In this document: positions 33,532 to 40,791 of the stretch, in pieces | Position numbering within the stretch: position 1 is the first letter of the stretch | Layout: each line of letters starts with the position of its first letter | Assembly (NCBI RefSeq): GCF_003807585.1 | Contig: NZ_RMBX01000022.1 | Coordinates: forward strand, 1-44,862 | From: Chitinophaga barathri | Lineage (GTDB): Bacteria; Bacteroidota; Bacteroidia; Chitinophagales; Chitinophagaceae | DNA length: 44,862 nt | Reading direction: 5' to 3' | Program-made: the position numbers and the translations under genes | The notes under the pieces: generated by a model | Databases searched by the model: none | Seen by the model: only the letters and a program-made list of their open reading frames with translations | What the model was told of the DNA's origin: nothing

Positions 33532-33562
33532 AAAAAAAAGCACCGGAAAACCGGCGCTTTTT
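33532..33562 (-). terminator. Terminator of the TonB receptor gene
   Basis: A GC-rich stem (GCACCGG 33540-33546 with CCGGCGC 33551-33557, one mismatch) with a four-base loop has A-runs on the left and T-runs on the right. On the minus strand it ends in eight T residues, 18 bases after the receptor stop. The symmetric flanks would allow it to work both ways. Confidence 0.85.
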
Positions 33563-33579
33563 ATAATGAATGGTTGGTT

Positions 33580-35925
33580 TCAGAAACGGAAAGTAACCGT
33601 ACCCGTCACCCGTCGGGGCATCTGCGGTGTACCGTATATGTTCCAGTAACGTTTGTCGGTAATGTTGTCCATGCTCAATGCAAGCCGGTACCTGGGCTGG
33701 TTATAAAAAAGGTTTGCGTTAAAAACGGTAAACCCGGGGATCACGAGGTTGTTGTCGTCCGTTGCGAAATATTCATCGCTGTAAACGGCCCCCGCGCCAA
33801 TGCCCAGGCCCCTGGCGGCGGATTGTTGCAAGGTGTAGCTCACCCAGATATTACCTGAATTGAGCGGAGTGCCAAAGGGCCGTTTGCCTTCTTTGCCTGC
33901 CGCGTCTTTTTTGAACTTGCTGCTGTTATACCCATAACCGGCCACAATATTCAGTCCTGCCGCGGGGCTGGCGATAATGTCCACGTCCACGCCTTTGCTT
34001 TCCTGTGTGCCATCCTGTACGGAAATATTGGGATTGGCGGGGCTGGGACGCACTTTGTCTTTTACCTGTATGTCATAATAACTGATGGTAGAGCTCAGCT
34101 TGCCGTTCACCAGGTCTATCTTTACGCCGCCTTCCATCTGGTTCGCCCTTTCAGGTTTGAATACATTGCCGGTAATGTCGGGCGCCACATATTTTATGCC
34201 CTGCATATAATTGGCGAATACGGTCATCTTGTCTTTCAGCACCTGGTAAGTGATGCCCACCTTAGGGGCAAAGGCGCCTTCATCAGGACCGGGTGATCCT
34301 GCCGGCGCACCCCGGTATTGATAACCTCCGTCTTTGTAATGATCGTACCGCAGGCTCAGCAGGATGTTCAGCCGGTCGTTGAAACTGATCACATCGGAGA
34401 TATATGCGGCATATGCATCCTGCTTGAAGTCCGCTTCGTAATATGTATCGCTGTAAGCCTGTGAAGCGCGGATCGCCTTTACGGGGAACAGCGGGTAAGA
34501 ATCCTTGTAATTGAATTTATCGAGGGGGCCGAGGAAATAACCGGTGGCAACCGTTTTGATATGCTGATAATCCAGGCCTGCCAGCACTTTGTTCTTTACG
34601 CTTCCGATCATGAATTCACCGGTCAGGTTCGGCTGGATATCGATGCTGTTGTATTCCCAGTAAAAGTCGTAGAGATCGCGCACGAGCGTGTCGGGCGCAC
34701 CCAGCGTGAGACCGATGGTGCCGCTGTTAAAATTAAAATCCGCGTAAGCGATGTTTGTGCTGAGTGTCCAGTTTCTGCCCAGCTTGTAGTTCAGCTGCCC
34801 GAAGATGTTGTAAGTGGTGCTGGGCGGATAATCGGCGCGGTTGGTGCCATATGTTTTAAAATAATCCAGCGGCACTTTGTCGTAGCGGTCGAAACCAGCG
34901 GCAAACGCGCTGTATACGGGGTAAGATGTCAGGGCCGGCCTGTTTACGCTGCTGAGCTCCACATCCACCAGGATCTCAAAACGGTCGTTCACCTGGTAGC
35001 TCAGGCTGGGCGCCAGCATCAGGGAGCGGTTGTATCCATTGTCCTGGAAACTGCCCTGGCGGCTGGCCCCGGCATTTACGCGAAGCAACGCGGTCTGGTC
35101 TTCATTCAAAGGTGTATTAAAATCCGCCGTGAGCCTGCTGAGCCCGAAAGACCCGATACTCAGGCCGGCTTCACCCATGTGGCGTTTTAAGGGTTTTTTG
35201 GTCACCTTGTTGATAAGCCCGCCATAACTGATACCCTGGGAGCCGTACAATGTACCGGAGGGGCCTTTGATGGCTTCCAGCCGCTCAATATTCTGCACGT
35301 CCGTAGCAATAAGGTTCATGAAATAAATGCCGTTACGGATATAGGGCGTTGCGGTAAACCCGCGCATCAGCACTTCCGAGATGCCCTGGTAACTTTCGGT
35401 GCTCAGCGCGATGCCGGGGATAGAGCGGACGGCGGTCTGGTAATCCTGCACATTTTTTTCGAGCAGCAGCTCTTTCGTGGCTACGCTGTAGGATTGAGGG
35501 TTCTCGAGGTTCTTCAGGTCCATGCGGGACACGTAAGCGGAATGTTTATCGGCAATACGGTTACGCTGGTCCGTTACGGTTACTTCTTTCAGCTGTGTTT
35601 GCGAAACCTCCAGCTGGATGCTCACATTCACCGTCATATCATTTTCCACGGTCACTTCGCGGATCACGGTTTCGTAACCCAGCAACGAAATGCGGATGCG
35701 GCGGACGCCGGAAGGAACATTTTTGATCAGGAAATTCCCCTTGTCGTTGGAGATGGCGTTTTTTCGAAGGCCTTCCACCTCAACGGCCACTGATGCGGCC
35801 GGCTGCCCGTCTGAAGTAGTGATCTTACCGGAGATGTTGCCGGTATTGCCGGCGCCGTCTTCGGCATATGCTGCGATGCTGAGTGCTCCCAGTAAATAAA
35901 CCAGGAAAAAGAGGTGCTTTGTCAT
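33580..35925 (-). CDS. TonB-dependent siderophore receptor
   Basis: This 781-residue outer-membrane receptor starts at the ATG at 35925, which gives a proper signal peptide (KHLFFLVYLLGALSIAAYAE). A CarboxypepD_reg-like domain (about residues 30-108, GNISGKITTSDGQPAASV...) precedes the plug (from about 112, with EVTVTDQ, AVRSIPGIAL, VLMRGF and RLEAIKGPSGTLYGSQGISYGGLINKVTKKP). The beta-barrel follows, ending in the aromatic residue F (VTGTVTFRF). The plug and barrel resemble FhuA/FpvA-type siderophore receptors, which import ferric siderophores using TonB energy. A siderophore-interacting reductase and an AraC regulator lie upstream on the same strand. The three likely form one iron-uptake unit. 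Confidence 0.93.
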   Translation of the reverse strand: MTKHLFFLVYLLGALSIAAYAEDGAGNTGNISGKITTSDGQPAASVAVEVEGLRKNAISNDKGNFLIKNVPSGVRRIRISLLGYETVIREVTVENDMTVNVSIQLEVSQTQLKEVTVTDQRNRIADKHSAYVSRMDLKNLENPQSYSVATKELLLEKNVQDYQTAVRSIPGIALSTESYQGISEVLMRGFTATPYIRNGIYFMNLIATDVQNIERLEAIKGPSGTLYGSQGISYGGLINKVTKKPLKRHMGEAGLSIGSFGLSRLTADFNTPLNEDQTALLRVNAGASRQGSFQDNGYNRSLMLAPSLSYQVNDRFEILVDVELSSVNRPALTSYPVYSAFAAGFDRYDKVPLDYFKTYGTNRADYPPSTTYNIFGQLNYKLGRNWTLSTNIAYADFNFNSGTIGLTLGAPDTLVRDLYDFYWEYNSIDIQPNLTGEFMIGSVKNKVLAGLDYQHIKTVATGYFLGPLDKFNYKDSYPLFPVKAIRASQAYSDTYYEADFKQDAYAAYISDVISFNDRLNILLSLRYDHYKDGGYQYRGAPAGSPGPDEGAFAPKVGITYQVLKDKMTVFANYMQGIKYVAPDITGNVFKPERANQMEGGVKIDLVNGKLSSTISYYDIQVKDKVRPSPANPNISVQDGTQESKGVDVDIIASPAAGLNIVAGYGYNSSKFKKDAAGKEGKRPFGTPLNSGNIWVSYTLQQSAARGLGIGAGAVYSDEYFATDDNNLVIPGFTVFNANLFYNQPRYRLALSMDNITDKRYWNIYGTPQMPRRVTGTVTFRF

Positions 35926-36095
35926 ATAGGTAAGTTTAGCGAACCAGCCTTCAAACAAGCACCCTACATACATCCTCAACATCCTTTCCACGGCGCCCGT
36001 ATCGGGCTATTTATCCGGAGCGCTAAATTCGGTAACAAAGCCAGGAGGGATTTACGGAAGCGGGAAAAAGATTTACGCGATGCGGAAAAATCGCA

Positions 36096-36812
36096 TTACA
36101 GCCCGCGTTTGCCTGGTGACCAATATGCTTGTGTCACCATCTGGCTATTCTTCACGCCACGGTCTTTTAATATCTTCCGGAACACCTGGATGGAATAAGC
36201 ATTGCCGGTGAGATAAAACGCCGCATCGCTCCCCTGTACGAGGAACTTGTCCACGGCGGATTCCAGCGCAGTTTCCTTATATCCGCTCCGTTTGTCTGCC
36301 AAAGCGGCATCCAGCCCCAGCAGCCCTGGCACGGTATAATTTTCTTCTTCCAGTTCCAATGCACCCCAATACGGCTGATTATTTTCCTCCGCCGCCCGTT
36401 TTAAAGCCACGGCTGTGCCCAGCGAGGTTTCATCCCCAAAAAAGAAATGACGGGAAACATCGGGGCGGTACATTTTTTTGCCGCGGGGTATGACCATTTT
36501 TACACGGTCACCGGGCTGCAGCTGATCTGCAAAATTGCTGCCGGGGCCATTTCCGTGGAGGTGAACGACAACATCGCAGATACCGTTGACCCTGTCGAAA
36601 TACAGGGGCGTGTAGTCGCGGTAATCCATATTGCTGACGCGGAAAGAAACGGCGTAACCGGGGAAATATTCGGCGGCGCCAAGATCGCCTTCCAGCCGGA
36701 GGCGCTTCACGCGCGGACTGAGATAGTCCGCAGCGGTAACATTCAGCGCCAGGAATTTTGAGGCCATGAGGGTTTCCATGGCATCGCCTATCCATTTGGG
36801 CATATGTGCCAT
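36096..36812 (-). CDS. Siderophore-interacting protein (ferric-siderophore reductase, SIP/ViuB family)
   Basis: This 238-residue cytoplasmic FAD enzyme probably reduces ferric siderophores to release iron. The N-terminal barrel carries the flavin-binding signature RDYTPLYFD (R-x-Y-[ST]) and VVHLHGNGPGSNFADQLQPGD, typical of this family. The NAD(P)H-binding half contains FFFGDETSLGTAVALKR and the C-terminal YWSPGKRGL. All the main motifs are present. It lies between the TonB receptor and the AraC regulator on the same strand. It fits the last step of siderophore-iron acquisition. Confidence 0.93.
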   Translation of the reverse strand: MAHMPKWIGDAMETLMASKFLALNVTAADYLSPRVKRLRLEGDLGAAEYFPGYAVSFRVSNMDYRDYTPLYFDRVNGICDVVVHLHGNGPGSNFADQLQPGDRVKMVIPRGKKMYRPDVSRHFFFGDETSLGTAVALKRAAEENNQPYWGALELEEENYTVPGLLGLDAALADKRSGYKETALESAVDKFLVQGSDAAFYLTGNAYSIQVFRKILKDRGVKNSQMVTQAYWSPGKRGL

Positions 36813-36900
36813 TACAAACTGTTTTTAGTAAAAAAATACTGCTGCAAAACAACGCTTAAACCGCGTGGCGGGCAATGGGGGAATAACAGGAAAGATTGGA

Positions 36901-37770
36901 CTATTTGCGGCAATCTTTCCGGAAAGCCAGCGGGGATATGCCGGCGGATTTAGTAAAAACACGGTTGAAGTAGGTGTGATCTTCAAAACCAAGATCGTCC
37001 GCAATCTGCTTCACCGTATTGTCCGTATAAAACAATAAACGTTTTGCCTCCATCATGATCTCTTCCTGTATCCAATAACTGACGGGGAAGCCGGTTACTT
37101 CTTTCACGGCTTCGTTCAGATAAGAGGCGGAGATATTCAACGCGCTGGCATAAGCCGAAGGCCGCTTCAGCTCACGGTAACTATGCGCCAGCAGCGATCT
37201 GAACTGCCGGGTGATGATAGCGGCCCGTTGAGAGGAACCATTGTTGCCCGCTCCTTTCGCCGCGAAAGCCCCGGCAAATATGCCCAACAGGGCATCCAGC
37301 AGGGAGCGGCTTACCTGGTAGCGGAAGCTGGTATCATTATCCTGCTCAAGGCTCTCCTTCAACATACCAAAACATTGCTGCAACATCGCGGAGGCATCGG
37401 GAGGAACCGACAAAGGGCTGCTGATCGTACCATGCCCTTCGAATACAGCGCGGTAAACATCGCCCACCAGTGAAGCATCCACAGCCGCAAACCACAGTTC
37501 CGCATCCAGCGCACCGATCCCGTAATGCACCTGGCCGGGTAAAATAAAATAGGCGCCGCTGCCATTGGCTTCCACTTCCCTGAAATCCACCATCATCCGG
37601 CTATTACCCGAAACCTGGAAAATGAAGATCCAGTGATCGTCGCGATGAGCGTCGAGGAGGAAGGAATCCTTTTTCAGGTCAATTCCCCCCATCCGCTTCA
37701 CCTGCACGCCCAGCGGGCTGCTCATTGCATGTACCGGTATGGTGTTCTTTTTTGCCATGAATTCCGGCAA
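36901..37770 (-). CDS. AraC family transcriptional regulator
   Basis: This 289-residue protein has an N-terminal cupin-like effector domain (about residues 20-150, including a GSGAYFILPGQVHYG segment) and two C-terminal helix-turn-helix motifs. The first is ALNISASYLNEAVKEVTGFPVSYWIQE. The second is TVKQIADDLGFEDHTYFNRVFTKSAGISPLAFR, the canonical AraC signature. The ATG at 37770 is used; another lies four codons downstream. It is upstream of the siderophore reductase and the receptor on the same strand, about 90 bases away, so it is the likely regulator of the iron module. Confidence 0.93.
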   Translation of the reverse strand: MPEFMAKKNTIPVHAMSSPLGVQVKRMGGIDLKKDSFLLDAHRDDHWIFIFQVSGNSRMMVDFREVEANGSGAYFILPGQVHYGIGALDAELWFAAVDASLVGDVYRAVFEGHGTISSPLSVPPDASAMLQQCFGMLKESLEQDNDTSFRYQVSRSLLDALLGIFAGAFAAKGAGNNGSSQRAAIITRQFRSLLAHSYRELKRPSAYASALNISASYLNEAVKEVTGFPVSYWIQEEIMMEAKRLLFYTDNTVKQIADDLGFEDHTYFNRVFTKSAGISPLAFRKDCRK

Positions 37771-37869
37771 AGATACATCATAACAGCACTGTGGTCACCC
37801 GGCAGTGTAAAACACTAACTTCAATCATCATTTTGATTAACCCGATTCTTCATCCAAAAAATTAGTTCT

Positions 37870-38130
37870 ATGAAAAAGGTAAGATTCCCCCTGGTGGCCA
37901 TTGCCATCGCGCTCGGCATTGGCAGCGCAGTTGCTTCTTCATCCAAAGCCCCCTGCGATTCGCAGGCCCAGTACTACAGAAGCTCCAACGGCGTTTTTTA
38001 TCCGGCCGGCGAAATAGGCGTGGATTACGTTTGCCAATGGGATCATTTCACCGTTTGCACTTATTATTACGACGCGGCCAGCGGCCAGTACAAACCCTGC
38101 AAATACGGTAAATTATTATGGCTGCGTTAA
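37870..38130 (+). CDS. Small secreted cysteine-containing protein, DUF6520-like
   Basis: This 86-residue protein has a signal peptide (KKVRFPLVAIAIALGIGSAVASS), after which the mature part is only ~60 residues. It contains four cysteines (C29, C55, C63, C77). The VDYVCQWDHFTVCTYYYD segment matches the pattern I associate with DUF6520, a family of short exported proteins in Bacteroidota. The function is unknown; disulfide-stabilised small proteins often have extracellular roles. A strong terminator follows directly, so it is transcribed alone. Confidence 0.75.
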   Translation: MKKVRFPLVAIAIALGIGSAVASSSKAPCDSQAQYYRSSNGVFYPAGEIGVDYVCQWDHFTVCTYYYDAASGQYKPCKYGKLLWLR

Positions 38131-38149
38131 TATCAGCCTCTACAGCACA

Positions 38150-38185
38150 AAAGGTTGCAGGCTTCAGAAGCCCGCAACCTTTTTT
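38150..38185. terminator. Terminator between the DUF6520-like gene and the methyltransferase gene
   Basis: A 9-bp stem (AAAGGTTGC at 38150-38158 with its complement from 38174) plus an inner GGCT/AGCC pairing runs into a T-run on the plus strand. An A-run on the left could also serve the convergent methyltransferase gene. Confidence 0.82.
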
Positions 38186-38208
38186 CATTCACCTGTTTGC
38201 TGTATCCC

Positions 38209-39105
38209 TCAGACCCTCACATGCAGGAACAGGTTTACTCCTTCCTCTTCCTGTCTGACACTTACAGCCCCGTGGCCGGCGCCGGCTTCAAGGGCCATGG
38301 TTATTAATTCCTCAGCGGACCGGTGGTGCAGGTACCACTCCCCGATCAGTTCCATATAGTTGCGGGTGGGATTGTGATCCCCGAAATTGCCGATGATCAC
38401 TTCCCCGCCGGGTTTCGTCCAGCTCATGAACTTCTGCAGTAACCTGGTGAACACCTGGTCCTCGAAATAATCGAACAGCCCCGCGCTCCATACGATATCA
38501 AACTGCTCATCGGTATTGAACCGGAATATGTTTTTGTGCACAAAATTTATCTGCCCCGCGTTTTGTTCATTCAGCTCCTTTGCGAAATTGATGGCATGTT
38601 CGTCCGCTTCCACACAAACGGTTTGCAGCAGTGCGGGATCAATGCAGGCGTATGCTTCCGCGAGGTCCCGGGCGGGGCCGCTCGCCACGTTCAGCAGGCG
38701 CAGGGGTGTTTTGCGTTCCAGCATTTCGCGGATGGTGCGGATAAAATAACTTTTCCGGTTACGCACAGCTTTGCAGGCGGGCTGCTCATGCCAGAACTGG
38801 TCCCATTTTTCATAGCGCTCGTCCGCCGTTACCTGCTGGCGGTATATTTTATCGATGATAAGAAAATCGCCGGCATAACCGAATGGTTTGCTGCGGCAGT
38901 GGCCGAGGATGGTTTTCATACTGTCATCCTCTTCACAGAAACCAGATTGCAGAACGGCCAGTTCATCCTGGCTCAGGCTGCCGGATCTATAGGCGGTGGT
39001 GATGTCTGCAAATACCTGGTGTAAAGTTTCATACTGGCGGGTTTCCGGGCCGCCGTTTGCAATTACTTCCTGTAGGAAAGCCAGAGGCTCTTTACTGCGT
39101 GTCAT
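38209..39105 (-). CDS. SAM-dependent methyltransferase, PhcB-like (signal-synthesis family)
   Basis: This 298-residue class I methyltransferase has SAM motif I LLNVASGPARD at about residues 137-147, and the acidic end of motif II in CVEADEHA. The N-terminal ~125 residues carry the pattern FGYAGDFLIIDKIY...YEKWDQFWHEQPACKAVRNRKSYF. I recognise this as that of the proteins annotated as extracellular-factor 3-hydroxypalmitic acid methyl ester biosynthesis (PhcB of Ralstonia and its relatives), which make a diffusible methyl-ester signal. That resemblance is from memory, and the substrate here is unknown. The gene is divergent from the flavin monooxygenase and V4R kinase genes, with a 186-base shared promoter region. 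Confidence 0.75.
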   Translation of the reverse strand: MTRSKEPLAFLQEVIANGGPETRQYETLHQVFADITTAYRSGSLSQDELAVLQSGFCEEDDSMKTILGHCRSKPFGYAGDFLIIDKIYRQQVTADERYEKWDQFWHEQPACKAVRNRKSYFIRTIREMLERKTPLRLLNVASGPARDLAEAYACIDPALLQTVCVEADEHAINFAKELNEQNAGQINFVHKNIFRFNTDEQFDIVWSAGLFDYFEDQVFTRLLQKFMSWTKPGGEVIIGNFGDHNPTRNYMELIGEWYLHHRSAEELITMALEAGAGHGAVSVRQEEEGVNLFLHVRV

Positions 39106-39186
39106 TGGGGTTATGTTTTAAATTGTTCGCGGAATTGTGTTTGATGGTGTAAAGATGCGGCAGGAAGGGGCCTGGTGAACCAAGCA

Positions 39187-39216
39187 ATTAACGGAAACAG
39201 GAATTGGGTTAACCAA
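39187..39216 (-). promoter_or_regulatory. Candidate LytTR-type binding site in the divergent promoter region
   Basis: On the minus strand the 9-mer TCCGTTAAT (39187-39195) fits the published LytTR half-site [TA][AC][CA]GTTN[AG][TA] completely. A second half-site TTGGTTAAC (39208-39216) lies 12 bases away in the same orientation and keeps the GTTAA core. The 21-base period is the same as in the pair upstream of the lytS-like gene at 44617-44646. The two half-sites are not equally good, so binding is only suggested. Confidence 0.45.
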
Positions 39217-39291
39217 AATGCCGCATACATTAATTCACACAGCGGGTGCATAGGCCGGGAAAGTACTTTTACAGCATAAACCCCACCCACT

Positions 39292-40791
39292 ATGAAACAT
39301 ATCGGTATTATCGGCGCCGGCCTCAGCGGTCTTGCCACAGCAAAAGCCTTCATCCGCGAAGGATTTCATGTCACTGTCATCGAAAAAGCCACCTCCGTTG
39401 GCGGCGTTTGGGAAAAAAGCAGGAGTTATCACGGTGTGGCCACACAAACGACCCGGGATGAATATGCTTTCTCCGATTTCCCTATGCCCTCTGATTATCC
39501 ATTATGGCCTTCCGGCGCGCAGGTGCAGCAATACCTGGCGGACTACGCCCATCACTTCGGCATTATGTCCACGATCCGTTTTAACACGGCCGTTACCGGC
39601 CTGCGGTATGAGCAGGGCAACTGGGAAATGGATATTTATGATGCAGGAGAAGACTATACGGATACCTTACGTTTTCATTTCGTGGCCATCTGTACCGGCA
39701 CTTTTCACAAACCTTATATCCCGGCTTTCAAAGGCATGGAAACTTTCACCGGCCAGGTACTGCACACCAGCCAGGTAGCCGATGCAACGATCTTAAAAGA
39801 CAAATCCGTAGCCGTGGTAGGATTTGCCAAATCCGCGACTGACATCGCCACGCTGGCCGCGGACGCTGCCAAAGACTGCCAGCTGCTGTTCCGCAAAGCG
39901 CAATGGAAAGTGCCCCGTTATTTCGGTAACCTGGTCAATATGCGTTACCTGCTGTTCTCCCGTTTCTCCGAAGCATTTTTTGACGCGCCTTATAAAACAG
40001 GTTTCCAGAAATTCCTGCACACCGTAGGCAAACCTATGGTATGGGCGCAATGGCGCGGGCTGGAGCTGCTGCTAAAAAAACAGTTCAAACTGAAAGCCTG
40101 CGGCATGGTGCCGGCACACCGCATCGAAGACCAGATCAGCTGCAGCCTTGGCGTAGCGCCGGAAGGGTTTTATGAAAAAGTAAAATGTGGCGCCATCAGG
40201 GCCCGGCAAACGGAGATCGATCATTTTGAAGGCGGCAAGGTATTCCTGGAAAACGGCGCGGTGCTCACGCCGGACCTGGTGATATGCGGAACGGGTTTCA
40301 CACAATCCATGCCCTTCCTGGAAGAGCCGTACAAAAACAAGATCGTTGGTGAAGACGGCGGTTTCCGGCTTTTCCGCAATATCCTGAACCCGGATGTGCC
40401 GCAGCTGGGATTTGTAGGGTTCAACTCCAGCCTGTTCACCACCCTCACATCCGAAATCGCCGCAAACTGGTTGGTAAGATATGTACAGGGAACGTTGCAA
40501 CTGCCTGGCAAAGAAGATATTCAAAAAGATATCGATTATATGGCCCAATGGCGCAAAACCAGCCGGCCCATTTCCTCGGAGTTCAGCGGCACCTGCATTG
40601 CACCGTTCAACTTCATGCACCTCGACATGCTTATGAAAGATATGGGGCTGAAGACCAGGGCTACACGCTGGCTGCCCTATGAATTTTTCAAGCCGATCAA
40701 CCCGAAAGATTATCGTATTTTGCTGCAAGCCTCTATCCGGAAGGCGCCCCAACAGATCCCGGTGTATCAGCCGGCAGAAATCATCCAGTAA
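39292..40791 (+). CDS. Flavin-containing monooxygenase (FMO/Baeyer-Villiger type)
   Basis: This 499-residue FAD and NAD(P)H enzyme has the FAD-binding GxGxxG at residues 8-13 (GAGLSG). The signature FTGQVLHTSQV at residues 152-162 corresponds to FxGxxxHxxx(Y/W), but the last position is V instead of an aromatic residue. The NADPH-binding motif is degenerate as VVGFAKSA (G177, S181). Conserved GTGFTQSMPFL follows in the C-terminal half. Such enzymes insert oxygen into ketones, amines or sulfur compounds; the substrate is unknown. Its stop codon overlaps the ATG of the V4R kinase by one base (TAATG), so the two are translationally coupled. It is divergent from the methyltransferase. Confidence 0.88.
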   Translation: MKHIGIIGAGLSGLATAKAFIREGFHVTVIEKATSVGGVWEKSRSYHGVATQTTRDEYAFSDFPMPSDYPLWPSGAQVQQYLADYAHHFGIMSTIRFNTAVTGLRYEQGNWEMDIYDAGEDYTDTLRFHFVAICTGTFHKPYIPAFKGMETFTGQVLHTSQVADATILKDKSVAVVGFAKSATDIATLAADAAKDCQLLFRKAQWKVPRYFGNLVNMRYLLFSRFSEAFFDAPYKTGFQKFLHTVGKPMVWAQWRGLELLLKKQFKLKACGMVPAHRIEDQISCSLGVAPEGFYEKVKCGAIRARQTEIDHFEGGKVFLENGAVLTPDLVICGTGFTQSMPFLEEPYKNKIVGEDGGFRLFRNILNPDVPQLGFVGFNSSLFTTLTSEIAANWLVRYVQGTLQLPGKEDIQKDIDYMAQWRKTSRPISSEFSGTCIAPFNFMHLDMLMKDMGLKTRATRWLPYEFFKPINPKDYRILLQASIRKAPQQIPVYQPAEIIQ